Of a DNA stretch of 64,000 nt, positions 8,883 to 19,504 are shown in pieces. This DNA is from Luscinia megarhynchos (lineage: Eukaryota; Chordata; Aves; Passeriformes; Turdidae), in the NCBI GenBank assembly GCA_034336665.1, contig JAPFBE010000033.1:3224001-3288000 (forward strand), given 5' to 3'. Below the pieces are notes generated by a model. It saw only the letters and a program-made list of their open reading frames with translations, was not told where the DNA came from and did no database searches. How positions within the stretch are numbered: the stretch's first letter is position 1; each line of letters begins with the position of its first letter. A program made the translations under genes and the position numbers.

Positions 8883-10805
8883 CGGACACCACATTGGGAC
8901 CAAAGGGCAAACACCCGGGGGAGACAAAGAAATTAAAAAATAATGCTTTAATAATCAGGCTAGGACCCTACCCTTTCTGGCAGACTAAGTTAGTAATTTT
9001 GGAAATTAATTTTTTTAAGTTGTCCCAAGGAAAACACAGCCACCAACCCTTCAGGTGATCTCTAATCAGGAAAAAAATTAACAACCCGCTCAGTTTAAAA
9101 AGGGGCTGGGGGCCCCTAGCTTTACAGCGCACTTAAGCTCACTTGTAGTCATAGATAAAATACAAACCCAGCTAAAAGCGTTTTATATATATGCCCAAGC
9201 TTAAATCCTACAATAAGTTACTGTAATTCACCCAGAAAATATTATTGTGCTTATTGGGGCTGTGAAATAGTTGCCTCTAATTGGGAACCTGGGGCAGGCA
9301 AAGATAAATACCTTCAAGTGGGATAAGGCCCCCCAAGCTGCCAAAAACCTAAGCATTCATATAGTAGTAAAGTACTTAGAAGTTGTAATTGTTACTTAAT
9401 TTATTTAAACATAACAAACCCACAAGACCGTGGGTGGGTAATTGGGAGAACTTGGGGAGTGCAGTATTGGGAACCAGGCACCGATAGAGGAGGACTAATA
9501 CTCATTAAGAAAAAGCCCTTGCCCCATGACTGTCAGGCCATAGGCCCGAACCCGATAATTAGGGATGACAATTCGCCTAAAGTAAATGACACCTTCACTA
9601 AAGGTAACAGCACCCTGGCATCAGACAACGAGACCATAATACTCCCCACTGTAGACCCACAGCAAAACACTCTGGAGCCTTATGTATGCCGCTTATCAAG
9701 TTCTTAATGCCACTAAGCCTGACCTTACTGAACATTGTTTGCTTTGTTTTGATATTACCCCCCTCTTTTTATGAAGCAATAGGAGTCACTAAAAAGTCTA
9801 GACGGTCAAATGGAAGTAATCCCCCCTCAATGTAATTAGAAAAGTACTCAAGCTCGAGGGACAACTTTAGCAGCAGTAACTGGAAAGGGGAGGTGCATCA
9901 GGAATGTCCCAAAAGATAAAAAAGCATCTGTGTGGAGTAATAACAAAAGCAAAGCAACCAAGAAACCCCGCCACTTGGTTAATCCCGGCCAGAAATACTA
10001 AATAGGTATGTTCAAAGGAAGAAATAACTCCTTGTATTTCTCTCAACTTATTCAATGAAGCGTCAAATTTTTGTGTACAGGTATTGATAGTCCCTAAAAT
10101 TATATATCACCCAGAAAAATATGCATACAATCTCCAAGACACTACGGCACATCACTTGACAAAAAGGGAACCATTCACAGCCTTAACCGTGGCCACTTCA
10201 ATGCTAATTGGAAGGGCAGGGGTAGGAACTGGAGTAGCATCATTAGTAAAACAAAACCAAAAATTCAATTCCCTAAGGGTAGCTGTAGATGCAAACTTAG
10301 CCACATTAAGCAATCCATAACCGCTCTAAAGCAAGATGTTCGGTCACTATTGAAGGTAGTGTTACAAAACCGAAGGGATCTAGATCTAATCTTTTTACAG
10401 CAAGGGGAATTACGTGTAGCCTTAAAAGAAGAGTGTTGCGTGTACACGAATAAAACAGAGTTGTAAGAAATTCAATGGCCAAGCTAAGAGAGGGGTTAAA
10501 GCGAAGGAAGAAAGAAAGGGAAGCCCACCAAAGCTGGTATAAGACTTGGTTTAATAATTCTCCTTGGCTCACTGCCCTGTTTTCAACCATAGCAGGACCA
10601 ATCATTCTCCTGGTATTAAAATTAACTTTAAGCCCCTGCATCTTTAAAAAAATCATAAAAATTTTAAAAAGACGACTAGAGGCAGCACACCTAATGCTCA
10701 TCCGAGCTAAATATGAACAAATATCTAGTGATCCAGAAGTAATTGAAACCCTTGCCTTGAGTCATAGAGAACTGAAACGTTTTAATAAACAAAATGGTAA
10801 AAGAG

Positions 10806-10817
10806 AAAAGGAGGGAT
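10806..10817 (+). other. Polypurine tract of gERV-2
   Basis: An AAAAGGAGGGAT-type purine run directly precedes the 3' LTR. Confidence 0.7.
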
Positions 10818-11292
10818 TGTGATACAGTATAAGCACTTTGTTCATTAAAACTCCTAGTAAGGAATAGTGAATTTCAGCCGGTGGTGAGACGGGTATAGAC
10901 TTTGACCACATAGCTTCAAATCACGGACCATGGTATGCATAATTTATGCTAAAACTAGCGGCTGGGTTGTTTAACCAGTTTTTAAGGATTTTCCCCTAGG
11001 CTAGGGGGAATAAACAAGAAAAGCACCCAGTGCATCTCCCCTGCTGCGACCACCAGAAGACAAGATTACGACCCCCCCCAGCAACGGGCCTCGCGGATGC
11101 AAAGTACTCCAAGGAAGGGCACATCAGCTGAATTAGAGCTGCATAAAAAGACCATGGAGGGAGAGGGAAATTGCGCCGTTTGTGGAGTAGTGCCTCCCGG
11201 CCGCCCAGAGCTGTTTTGCTTACTGTCGCTTGCTAATAAACTCTAATTGATTAGGACTGAAGTGATTCGGTTTTCATTCTCAGTCTATAACA
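10818..11292 (+). repeat. 3' LTR of gERV-2 (475 bp)
   Basis: Collinear with the 5' LTR, same TGTGATAC start and ATAACA end. It is followed by the GAGGC duplication. Confidence 0.9.
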
Positions 11293-12208
11293 GAGGCTAC
11301 GACAACAGTGTATAGACACAGAGCTGGTCTAGACAGGCCAATTAATTTCAGAGTCCTCTGAGCTCTTAAAAAGATTAAGGGCTCCCTTGACTCATTTCTC
11401 TTTTCAGCATTGGAATAAAGGCTCAGATTTTGTCAACAGACTCTTATAGAAAGCATGCTGTCATCACAACAAACTGGTTTGCTTTTGGGGGAGGGTTGTG
11501 TGCAAAAAGAAAATGGTCCAGTGAGAAGCCTGAACCCATTCCCGAGTGCTGTTACTTGAAAGCTTTGCTCTTGATCTGCTGAAAATAGTGTCATACAGAG
11601 ACAGGAACCAGGATTCTACAGCCTTGTACCTCTCTGGGAGCCAGCTTGCACCATGAGCTTTGAGACACTGGTTTTAGGCTGCAATTCAGCACAGCACTTG
11701 AAACTGGTGAGTCACTGCAAACACGCTTAATTTGGCAGCTGGTGGCCAGGAGGGGGAGTAAAGAGAAAAGCCAGAGTTCGGCTGTTGGTTTTTGGTCTGG
11801 GCCCAGCCTAGGCTTGCTTCTCTTAAGAGTGAGGCCAGTGTTTGGCTGGCTGAGGGAAGTCAAAGGAAGTTTGTTAAGGCAGGTGAAATGGAGAGGACAA
11901 GACTGTGAGAGCACCCAGGGCTGGACAGTTACTGACAGCTGCAATACCTGGGAGTTATTTCCAGCCTTTTTCTTTGGACCACACCCACCCACTCAATGGC
12001 AGTTGACACCAATCACCCATTGTTTCTTGACTCCAAACAAAGATGGTGTTTCCAAGAGGACCTCTGCTAATTTACATTGACTGGTCACTGGCTTTTTGGG
12101 TGTTTTTGGTCAGAGCAGAAAGAAAGGCTTCTGAGCTGCATGGATGCTGCCTTTTGTGTGTGTGCATCTCTTTTATTGTAGCTGGCTCACGTTTCTTTTG
12201 TCTCCCAT
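11293..12208. other. 916 bp without a recognised feature
   Basis: After the GAGGC duplication I see no LTR, LINE or coding signature up to the family A LTR. Confidence 0.55.
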
Positions 12209-13606
12209 TGTCATGGTTTGACACTGGCCAAATGCCAGGTACCCACAATAGTCATTCATTCACCCTCTCTTGCTAAAGTTGGGCAGAGGAGAGGGAAAAA
12301 GATTAACGAAGGGCTCATGAATTGAGATAAGGATTAGAAGAAAAAAACACTTTAAGGACAAAACAGGTTCAAATTTAAAGGTATAAAGTAAATTTATTAT
12401 TAACAAAGTCAGAGGAGGATAATGAGAAGCAAATATAAACGTTTAAAACACCTTGTTTTCCCCCCAGCATCTCCCTCCTTCCCGCCAACAGTGCAGGAAG
12501 ACAGGGCATGGGGGTTTTGGTCAGTTTGTCACTCGAGATCTTTTTCTGTTTGTTCAGGGAGAGGAGTCTCTTCTCTGCTATGCTGTGGGGTCCCTCCCAC
12601 AGCCAAACAGTCTTCCCAAAACTGTTGTGGCATGGGTCACTGGTCCACGGGGTGCAGTCTTTTAAGGATAGGCTCATCTAGTTTGGAAGCCAGGGCTCTC
12701 TCTGTCTCTGGAAGCAGAGGCCCTCTTTCTCTATTCGGGTCTCCCACTAGATCACACCTTTCTCTGGCATCCACCTACTCCAGCGTGAGCACTTTTCCCA
12801 CAGCCTGTGAGTGGATCTCTGCATCTCCCGTGGACTTCAGGCATTACAGGGTGACAGTTTGTTTTGTCATAGTCCTCACCACAGAGGCCTGCAGAGGAAT
12901 CTTGACTCCAATGCTTGGAGCACCTCCTCTCCTCTTCCTTTTTCACTGACCTTGGTGTCACCATGTTGTTTTCCCTCATGTGTCCTCCCTTCCTCCTCTT
13001 CTCTGGCTAGAATAAAACCTGCTGTTTGTAGATACCATTGCCAACAAGTTGCACTAATTCAAAGATTCTTGCACGATCCCATGGTGCCAAAAGGTTGATC
13101 TCATCTATGTTTCATGTTGGCGAATCTCTCACCATGCTTCTAATGCTGGCCCGGCAGCTCCATGGCAAGTGGGCAGTGGTGGCCACCATGGTGCTGGTGC
13201 TATTTAATGCCTCCTTTATGTGGGGCACCGGGAAGGGGGAGCTGCTGCTCCTGCCCTCTTCGCCTGCAGCATGGTTGGCTAGGGACAGCCAAGCAGGCAA
13301 GGCTTACTGCAGGCCACTCCAAGATGGTGGTGGCCGTGGTGGCACATCACCACGTGCCATGCTGGCGATAGCCCCCGGCGGCGCTTCGCTACCTCTGGAA
13401 AAAAGCTACAACCGCGCTGTTTTGATTTTCTTAAATATGTCATCCCAGAGGCATTACTAACCTCTCTAATTGGGCCAGCAACGTCTATCTTCAGAGTCAT
13501 CGGAGATTGGCTCTGTCAAACATGGTGGAAGTTTCTATCAGCTTCTCACAGAAGCCACCTCTGTGGCACCATCCGCTACCGAAAACCAGGCTGTGCCAAA
13601 ATAACA
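12209..13606 (-). repeat. Family A long LTR (passerine class III type), antisense copy
   Basis: The plus strand starts TGTCATGGTTTGACACTGGCC and ends ATAACA near 13606, so the sense LTR lies on the minus strand. The same family recurs at about 14396-15294 plus 19371-19504, 39852-41590, 47375-47805, 60130-60320 and 61236-61330. It contains repeated units about a GGGTCAC..CCACGGG..TGCAG pattern typical of these long avian LTRs. The left end is firm; the right end is approximate. Confidence 0.7.
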
Positions 13607-14395
13607 CATCCATATAGGTTGGAAATCAGCTGATATACATTAGCTTGGGCATCTCTCTTGAGAAGCACTGGGCATCTCTCTAACATTTTCTCAAGACTCT
13701 AATTTCTGCAGCCTCCATACGCTATACAGCCATTCAGGAGCCTGTAAAAACAACCCAGTCCTTATTAATTTTTTTCTTTTTTAGCACAGATTAAACCACT
13801 TTTTAGCATAGATTAAACCCAAAACACTAGTAATGCCTTAAGACCATAGCTCAAGCATTCAGTAGGCAAATGGTATTTGTTGGGATGCACTCTCATTGAA
13901 AGGTGCCTAAGAAAATGCCTAATCCGATGCTTTTGTCTATTTGAAATGAAACACTAATCAGCCTTGTAGCAGTACATCCCAAGACTGTGCATGAAACTGG
14001 GTGTATGTGGTAGTGCACATCCCCCCCTTACCTCCCTGCCTTGACTACTCTACCATCAAGGAATTCTTGTTAGTCTTGGCCTTGATTAATGGGCAGTTAA
14101 TTTACCCTTGAGTTTATCAAAAGAACTGCCTGTTCCCAAGAACCTTTGTTGTCTAATGAGCGCCAGTTTTCTAATGAATAGCCTTAAAACCTTATTTTTA
14201 TCTAAATACCAGCCCAAGTGGAACAATTTTATTGTTATTGGGCTTTTTTGAGGAAAATCCCAGTTAAAATTCCCCGACTGTGACCAGGATAACTAAAGCA
14301 AATCATCTAAGAACTCTATGAACAATGGTCTTGAGTGAAGCACTTTGATGTCTCCTGGACCACAGTGGGCTGTGACCAGCATCTCTGCATTGGGT
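13607..14395. other. Unrecognised spacer between two family A LTRs
   Basis: About 790 bp of moderately AT-rich sequence with no coding or repeat signature that I can name. Confidence 0.5.
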
Positions 14396-15294
14396 TTGTG
14401 TGGCAAGGTTCTGGTGGCAGGAGGGCTATGGGCTTGACTTCTCTGACAATCTGATGGAAGCTTCCCCCATGTCCAACACAGCCAATGTCAGCTGGCTCCA
14501 AGGTGGACCTGCCACTGGCCAAGGCCAAGCCCTTCAGTGACATGGTAGCACCTCTATAATAGCATATTTAAAGAGGAAAAAAATGTTATTGCACAGGAAC
14601 AATTGTAGCCAAAGAAGAGTAGAGTGAGACTATGTAAGAGAATCAACTCTGCAAACACGAAGGCAAGTGGAGAAGGAAGGGCAAGAGGTGCTCCAGGCAC
14701 CAGAGCTGAGGTTCCCCTGCATCCCGTGGTGCAGACCATGGTGAGGCCGGATGTTCCCCTGCAGCCCATGGAGAACTCCATGCTGAAAAGGGGGATGCTG
14801 GAAAAACACGATACACAGGCCCGTGGTGGGAAGCCCACACTGAAGAAGGTTCCTGGTAGGGACCTACAGATCCTTGGAGAGAGGAGCCAATGCTGGAGGA
14901 GGTTTTCTGGCAGGACTTGCAAATCTGTGAGGGAGCCACTGGTGAAGTAGTTCATGAAGAACTGCAGTCTGTGGGAAGGTCTGACACTGGAGGAGATAAT
15001 GGATGACTGTCTCCCATGGGAGGCATGCCACTGTGCAGCAGGGGAAGGGCTCCTCTCACTGAGGAGGAAGCAGTGGCAGAAAAAATAAATGATGAACTGA
15101 CCATTCCCTGCCTCCCTGCACCAATATGAGGAAGGAGATAGAGATTCAGGAATAAAGCTAAGTCTGGGAAGGAGGGAAGGGTGTAGGCAAGCTGTTTTTA
15201 AGATTTTTTTTACTTCTGATTCTCCTACTCTGATTTTTATTAGTAATACATTCAACTAATTTCCCTAAGTCAAATCTGTTTTTCCCATGGTGGT
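14396..15294 (+). repeat. Family A LTR, sense copy, 5' part (split by class II ERV)
   Basis: It aligns to the reverse complement of 12209-13606. It breaks at 15294 and resumes at 19371, so the class II ERV landed inside it. The left end is approximate. Confidence 0.6.
15289..15294. repeat. Target site duplication GGTGGT, left copy
   Basis: The same six bases occur at 19371-19376, directly after the 3' LTR. Six bases is the usual class II (ERVK) length. Confidence 0.85.
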
Positions 15295-15664
15295 TGTGGG
15301 AATACAACTAGAGAGCAGGACTGCGAGCACTGCTCAGCTTGTCACAACCGACATGGATGTGTTAGTCATAGTAGGCCGCAAGCCTTGGCAAGTGTAAGAG
15401 GGATTTTGAAGAAGGAATGTAAGAGATAAGAAAGTGCTTGGTACGGGGTGCTTACCCTGCAGTTTCATGGGGATTTTTGTGATATATACTAGGTACCTGG
15501 TTAGCTTAAACGAGGTATAGATTGAGCAATGTTATTTAGTTATATAACTTAGTAATGCTAATAGGATTGGTGTGCTATTTTTAGTAATAGGTAAAAAAGT
15601 ATATAAACTTTGCTTTGTGGATCAATAAACGGCTTCATGGCATATCGTGAAGACCCTGTCTCCT
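15295..15664 (+). repeat. 5' LTR of class II ERV, 3' end deleted
   Basis: It starts TGTGGGAATAC. TATATAAAC lies near 15600-15608 and AATAAA near 15625-15630. It stops 17 bp short of the end seen in the 3' LTR. Confidence 0.85.
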
Positions 15665-15689
15665 GTGCGGCGCCACACTACGACACAAA

Positions 15690-16548
15690 TGCTTCGGTCG
15701 CCACCGTAGATGCCATCGCAAGTGCCATCACCGCAGGTGTCCCACGCTGCATGTCCTCAAGTTCTCGCCCAGCAACTACAGGCAGTGCCAGAATGGACTT
15801 GGCAACCTCAGTCACAGTAACGTTACTTGACTCTTCTATTCCTTTACTCCCTACAGGAATCTTTGGATCACCGGGACCACGAAAAGGCACTTTGCTAATA
15901 GGGAAATCCTCAAATAACCTTGTAGGACCTTTTGTCCTCCCTGCAGTAATAGACTCTGACTTTATTGGGGAAATAAAAATCATGGCATGGACACCCCTTT
16001 CCCCCTGTACTATCCTGGAGGGAATTCGTATTGCACAGTTAATTCCTTTCCCACAAGAATCAGTGTCTGTTACAGGGGAACAACAAGAGGGGGTGGGAGA
16101 ATTTGATTCTACAGGAACCCCACAAATATTATGGGTACAGACAATTTCTGATAAGCGTCCCACTTGCAAATGCACCCTGTCATTACAGGGACAAAAAGTA
16201 ACACTCACTGGTATCATTCATACTGGGGCTGATGTGACTGTCATCTCTCAAGATAAATGGCCTTCTGATTGGGCCCTCACTGAGGTACCCCAAGTTCTCT
16301 CTGGAATCAGGGGGAAAAAATCCGGCAAGTGGTGTTTGCTCCAAGACCTCTGTAAAATTAATTCTGTAATGGAGGACATGGGGGCTTTACAGCCTGGCCT
16401 CCCCTCTCCTACCATGATCCCTCGAGATTGGCATTTAACAGTCATTGATTTAAAATATTGCTTTTTTGACATTCCTTTGCATCCTGATGATGCTCCTAAA
16501 TTTGCCTTTTCTGTACCTAGTACTAACATGCAAGCTCCCTTACAGTGA
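15690..16548 (+). pseudogene. pro: dUTPase, protease and start of RT (class II ERV)
   Basis: An open frame in phase with the downstream pol. A dUTPase-like domain (about 15820-16060; P-T-G-I-F-G-S, then S-D-F-I-G-E and an L-I-P-F-P end) is followed by a protease with H-T-G-A-D-V-T-V-I. The usual catalytic Asp is His (CAT, 16219-16221), so this protease would be inactive. The protease end and RT start are lost in an in-frame deletion before K-S-G-K-W (about 16318). RT then continues to an in-frame TGA at 16546-16548. The order dUTPase-protease is typical of betaretroviruses. Confidence 0.8.
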
Positions 16549-16560
16549 TACCACTGGGTT

Positions 16561-16887
16561 GTGCTTCCAGAAGGAATGAACAACAGCCCCACTATTTGTC
16601 AGTGGTTTGTTGCAAAGGTCCTCAGTCCCGTTCGTCAAAAAATGCCTGCTGCCTTGCTGTATCATTATATGGATGACACCTTAATTGCAGCAGAACATCA
16701 GGAGGTAATGGAGAAAACCTTAGCCCTTGTCATTGATGCTGTAACTCAGGCAGGACTCAGTCTTGCCTCAGAAAAAATACAACAACTACCTCCTTGGAAA
16801 TACCTCGATTGGTGCATTAGGACCCAGTCTATTTCCCCTCAGCCTTTTCAAATTCACACAAACATTCGGACTCTGCATGATGCTTAA
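16561..16887 (+). pseudogene. pol: Reverse transcriptase palm (class II ERV)
   Basis: Same frame as the preceding and following pieces. It holds the L-P-E-G-M-N-N-S-P-T motif and the catalytic Y-M-D-D at 16666-16677. It ends in an in-frame TAA at 16885-16887, one of only two nonsense codons in about 3 kb. Confidence 0.85.
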
Positions 16888-16893
16888 AAACTT

Positions 16894-18726
16894 GTGGGGA
16901 CAATTAATTTGGTTGGTTCCTTATTAGGAATTTCAAATGCAGACCTAAGCCCCTTGTTTAATTTGTTAAAAGGAGATTCCAATGTCCTGTCCCCTCGTCA
17001 GCTTACACCAGATGTTTGCCAAGCACTGCAGAAGGTGGCTGATGCTATTGCAAACAGGCAAGCTGCCCGATGGGCCCCTGAGCTACCTTTTTCTTTAATT
17101 ATCCTAAATCCAGCTAAGCAACCTCATGCTTTAATTTTCCAATGGGATCCTAAAGCGCCAGACCCACTGTTGATCATTGAGTGGATTCTTCTGTCACACC
17201 AAATGTCTAAAACTATTAGTACTCAACATGAAATTATGGCATTGCTTATTATTAAAGCTCGCAACAGGCTCACCACACTTGCAGGTGTGGATTTTAGTTT
17301 AATCTGTTTACCTGTTACTACTGTTTATTTGCAGTTGCTACTGCAACAGTCTGATGTGTTTCAAATGGCTTTTGCTAATTTTTCCGGACAGCTTTCTTCA
17401 CATCCTCCGAAGCACAAGCTCGTGGCAACAAGCTTTAATCTTCTAATGCAGCCCAAAAGGAGCAAAGTCCCGTTGCAAGCCTTAACTGTTTTCACAGACG
17501 GGTCGGGCCGCACCCACAAATCAGTGTTACTCTGGTGGGATGAAGACCTCAACCAATGGAATTCAGATGTTACTACTGTTTCAGGTTCTCCCCAAATTGC
17601 TGAATTAGCAGCTGTGGTGCGGGCCTTTCAACGCTTTGCTACTCCTTTTAGCTTGGTAATTGACTCTGCTTATGTTGCAGGAATCGTGGAGCTAGCTGAA
17701 GCTGCAGTACTCAAGGAAGTACCTAATGCAGAATTGTTTCAATGGTTACAACAGCTTGTTTATCTTTTAGATACCAGACAGCATCCCTATTTTGTAATGC
17801 ATGTTCGTTCTCACACATTACCTGATTTTATTACAGAAGGGAATCGTCAATCAGATTTGCTTACTTTACCAGTTCAAACAACTCAGCCTGTGTTACCAGA
17901 CCGCTTTGCTCAAGCAAAACTCAGTCATTCATTTTTTCACCAAGATGCTGCTGCACTTGCACGCACTTTCGGCTTGACCACTCGTCAAGCCTCCAGTATT
18001 GTGGCTGTGTGCCCAGATTGTCAGAGACACTCCTTTCCTTCTCTTGCAGGAGGTGTCAACCCTAGAGGCCTTCAAAGCCTTCAAATCTGGCAAACAGATG
18101 TTACTCATTTTCCTGAATTTGGCCGACTTAAATATATTCACTCTTCTATAGATACATTTTCTGGTGCCTTGTTTGCATCTTGTCACACTGGAGAATCTGC
18201 AAAGGATGTATGTCGTCACTTTGCGAGCGCTTTTGTGGTCTTGGGGATTCCCTCTGAAATTAAAACTGATAACGGTCCTACATATGTCTCTCAGAGAGTT
18301 GCAGCTTTTCTTGCTCTCTGGGAAGTGTCACACAAAACAGGGATTCCTCGTTCCCCCACAAGCCAAGCTATCATCGAAAGAGCACACGCTTCACTTAAGC
18401 ATCTTTTGTTACAACAGAAAGGGAGAATGGGGAATGCCACCCTAGCTGGAAGGTTGCAGAAATCATTGTATGTTTTTAACATTTTAAATTGTTCCCTGAT
18501 GGACTTTAACCCTCAGATTGTTAGGCATTTTGGTAATAATCCTCAGTTAGAGGTCAAACAGAAAGCCCCAGACCTTATTAAGGATCCAGAAACAGGTAAG
18601 ATCATGGCACCCTATCCCCTTGTCACCTGGGGAAAAGGGTATGCGTGTGTCTCCACAGAGAACGGCCCGAGGTGGATCCCGGCCAAGAGCGTGAGACCAT
18701 TCCGAGAATCCTTGGAACCTCCTTAG
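16894..18726 (+). CDS. pol: Pol C-terminal part: RT connection, RNase H and integrase (class II ERV)
   Basis: An unbroken 610-codon frame. The RT thumb/connection fills the first 200 residues. RNase H follows with acidic residues in T-D-G-S-G, I-A-E-L-A-A, I-D-S-A-Y and R-Q-S-D-L. Integrase has the HHCC zinc site (H-S-F-F-H through C-P-D-C), then catalytic Asp in W-Q-T-D-V, Asp in K-T-D-N-G and Glu in I-I-E-R-A-H. A DNA-binding tail ends W-I-P-A-K-S-V-R-P-F. All catalytic residues are visible. The frame is in phase with the RT piece upstream but lacks its own start, so it is a protein only if read through. An open frame this long in a roughly 5 percent diverged element is notable. Confidence 0.85.
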   Translation: MGTINLVGSLLGISNADLSPLFNLLKGDSNVLSPRQLTPDVCQALQKVADAIANRQAARWAPELPFSLIILNPAKQPHALIFQWDPKAPDPLLIIEWILLSHQMSKTISTQHEIMALLIIKARNRLTTLAGVDFSLICLPVTTVYLQLLLQQSDVFQMAFANFSGQLSSHPPKHKLVATSFNLLMQPKRSKVPLQALTVFTDGSGRTHKSVLLWWDEDLNQWNSDVTTVSGSPQIAELAAVVRAFQRFATPFSLVIDSAYVAGIVELAEAAVLKEVPNAELFQWLQQLVYLLDTRQHPYFVMHVRSHTLPDFITEGNRQSDLLTLPVQTTQPVLPDRFAQAKLSHSFFHQDAAALARTFGLTTRQASSIVAVCPDCQRHSFPSLAGGVNPRGLQSLQIWQTDVTHFPEFGRLKYIHSSIDTFSGALFASCHTGESAKDVCRHFASAFVVLGIPSEIKTDNGPTYVSQRVAAFLALWEVSHKTGIPRSPTSQAIIERAHASLKHLLLQQKGRMGNATLAGRLQKSLYVFNILNCSLMDFNPQIVRHFGNNPQLEVKQKAPDLIKDPETGKIMAPYPLVTWGKGYACVSTENGPRWIPAKSVRPFRESLEPP

Positions 18727-18842
18727 AAAGAGGACTTTTGTATCCCTGGCATCTCACTGGAGATCCCGACCCAGCCATCCTCGGCTCCAGTCCCAGATCC
18801 TTGTCGGACCATCGTCTCAATCAGCTTAATTGAAGCAGGAAC

Positions 18843-18985
18843 TTGGACTTCAAAACTAGATTTTATGTATTAGCTATGCTTTTGCTTTTAGTAATAAGTT
18901 TGCCCTGTATCTTGCAATGTGTTCAAAAGTTAATTGACAAGTCTACAAAGAAAATTATATTGGTAGAACAGAAAGGGGGGGATGT
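18843..18985 (+). pseudogene. env: Env transmembrane anchor stub (class II ERV)
   Basis: A short frame with one strongly hydrophobic helix (around F-Y-V-L-A-M-L-L-L-L-V) followed by a short charged tail lies between the pol end and the polypurine tract. This fits the last part of an envelope TM subunit; everything upstream of it is gone. Confidence 0.55.
18971..18982 (+). other. Polypurine tract of class II ERV
   Basis: A GAAAGGGGGGGA run directly before the 3' LTR. Confidence 0.8.
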
Positions 18986-19370
18986 GGGAATACAACTAGA
19001 GAGCAGTACTGCGAGCACTGCTCAGCTTGTCACAACTGACATGGATGTGTTAGTCATAGTAGGCCGCAAGCCTTGGCAAGAGTAAGCGGGATTTTGAAGA
19101 AGGAATGTGAGAGATAAGAAAGTTCTTGGTACGGAGAGCTTACCCTGCAGTTTTCATGGGGATTTTCGTAATATATACTAGGTACCTGGTTAGCTTAAAC
19201 GAGGCATAGATTGAGCAATGATATTTAGTTATATAACTTAGTAACACTAATATGATTGGTGCGCTATTTTTAGTAATAGGTAAAAAAGTATATAAACTTT
19301 GCTTTGTGGATCAATAAACGGCTTTATGGCATATTGTGAAGACCCTGTCTCCTTATTACCACTGCTGTCA
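18983..19370 (+). repeat. 3' LTR of class II ERV (388 bp)
   Basis: It starts TGTGGG and ends CTGTCA, followed by GGTGGT. It is the complete form of the 5' LTR. Confidence 0.88.
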
Positions 19371-19504
19371 GGTGGTAACTGATGAATAATCTCTTCCTGT
19401 CCTTTTCTCGACTGATTAAGCATTCTTCCCTGTTCAGTTGAGGAGTGGAATGATGGAGTGGCTTTGGTGGGTACCTGGTGTCCAGCCAGGGTCAACTCAC
19501 CACA
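19371..19504 (+). repeat. Family A LTR, sense copy, 3' end
   Basis: It continues the LTR interrupted at 15294 and ends GGTCAACTCACCACA, the reverse complement of the start of the antisense copies. Confidence 0.7.

Larger units (their letters stand above)
8708..10822 (+). pseudogene. env: Envelope pseudogene (gERV-2)
   Basis: It starts at the ATG in the conserved GAAGATGG context. Surface-unit remnants are seen at 8708-8830 and 9459-9707. The transmembrane subunit is found at 10084-10320 (L-T-K-R-E-P-F cleavage region and G-rich fusion peptide) and 10475-10822 (membrane anchor and tail). Stops and frameshifts separate the pieces. Gly to Arg and Glu to Lys changes fit the hypermutation pattern. 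A run of 31 A interrupts the leader. Confidence 0.85.
4794..11292 (+). mobile_element. gERV-2: complete but decayed gamma-like provirus, G-to-A rich
   Basis: The two LTRs (4794-5269 and 10818-11292) are flanked by the 5-bp direct repeat GAGGC (4789-4793 and 11293-11297), so both ends are real. The internal order is primer site, leader, gag remnant, foreign insert, nucleocapsid, protease, RT N-terminal part, deletion, integrase tail, accessory ORF and env. The LTRs differ at roughly 4-5 percent of positions by eye. Compared with gERV-1 and gERV-3, many codons show sense-strand G-to-A changes (Asp to Asn, Glu to Lys, Gly to Arg, Trp to stop). Confidence 0.92.
15295..19370 (+). mobile_element. 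Class II (betaretrovirus-like) ERV without gag and with an env stub
   Basis: The order is 5' LTR, dUTPase, protease, RT, RNase H, integrase, env TM stub, polypurine tract, 3' LTR. Flanks are GGTGGT on both sides and the target is a family A LTR. The deletion starting at 15665 removed the last 17 bp of the 5' LTR, the primer site, the leader and all of gag. The LTRs differ at about 20 positions in 370 by eye, roughly 5 percent. Confidence 0.9.

Noticed and set aside
8708..9058. Open frame with a poly-Lys run
   Set aside because: Only the first residues are the env start; the rest is a read through the 31-A run in a hypermutated pseudogene.
12422..12949. Open frame of 175 codons on the plus strand
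   Set aside because: Antisense reading of the family A LTR; Ser/Cys-rich low-quality composition.
14554..15255. Open frame of 233 codons on the minus strand
   Set aside because: It lies wholly inside a family A LTR, has no motif, and its counterpart copies do not keep the frame.
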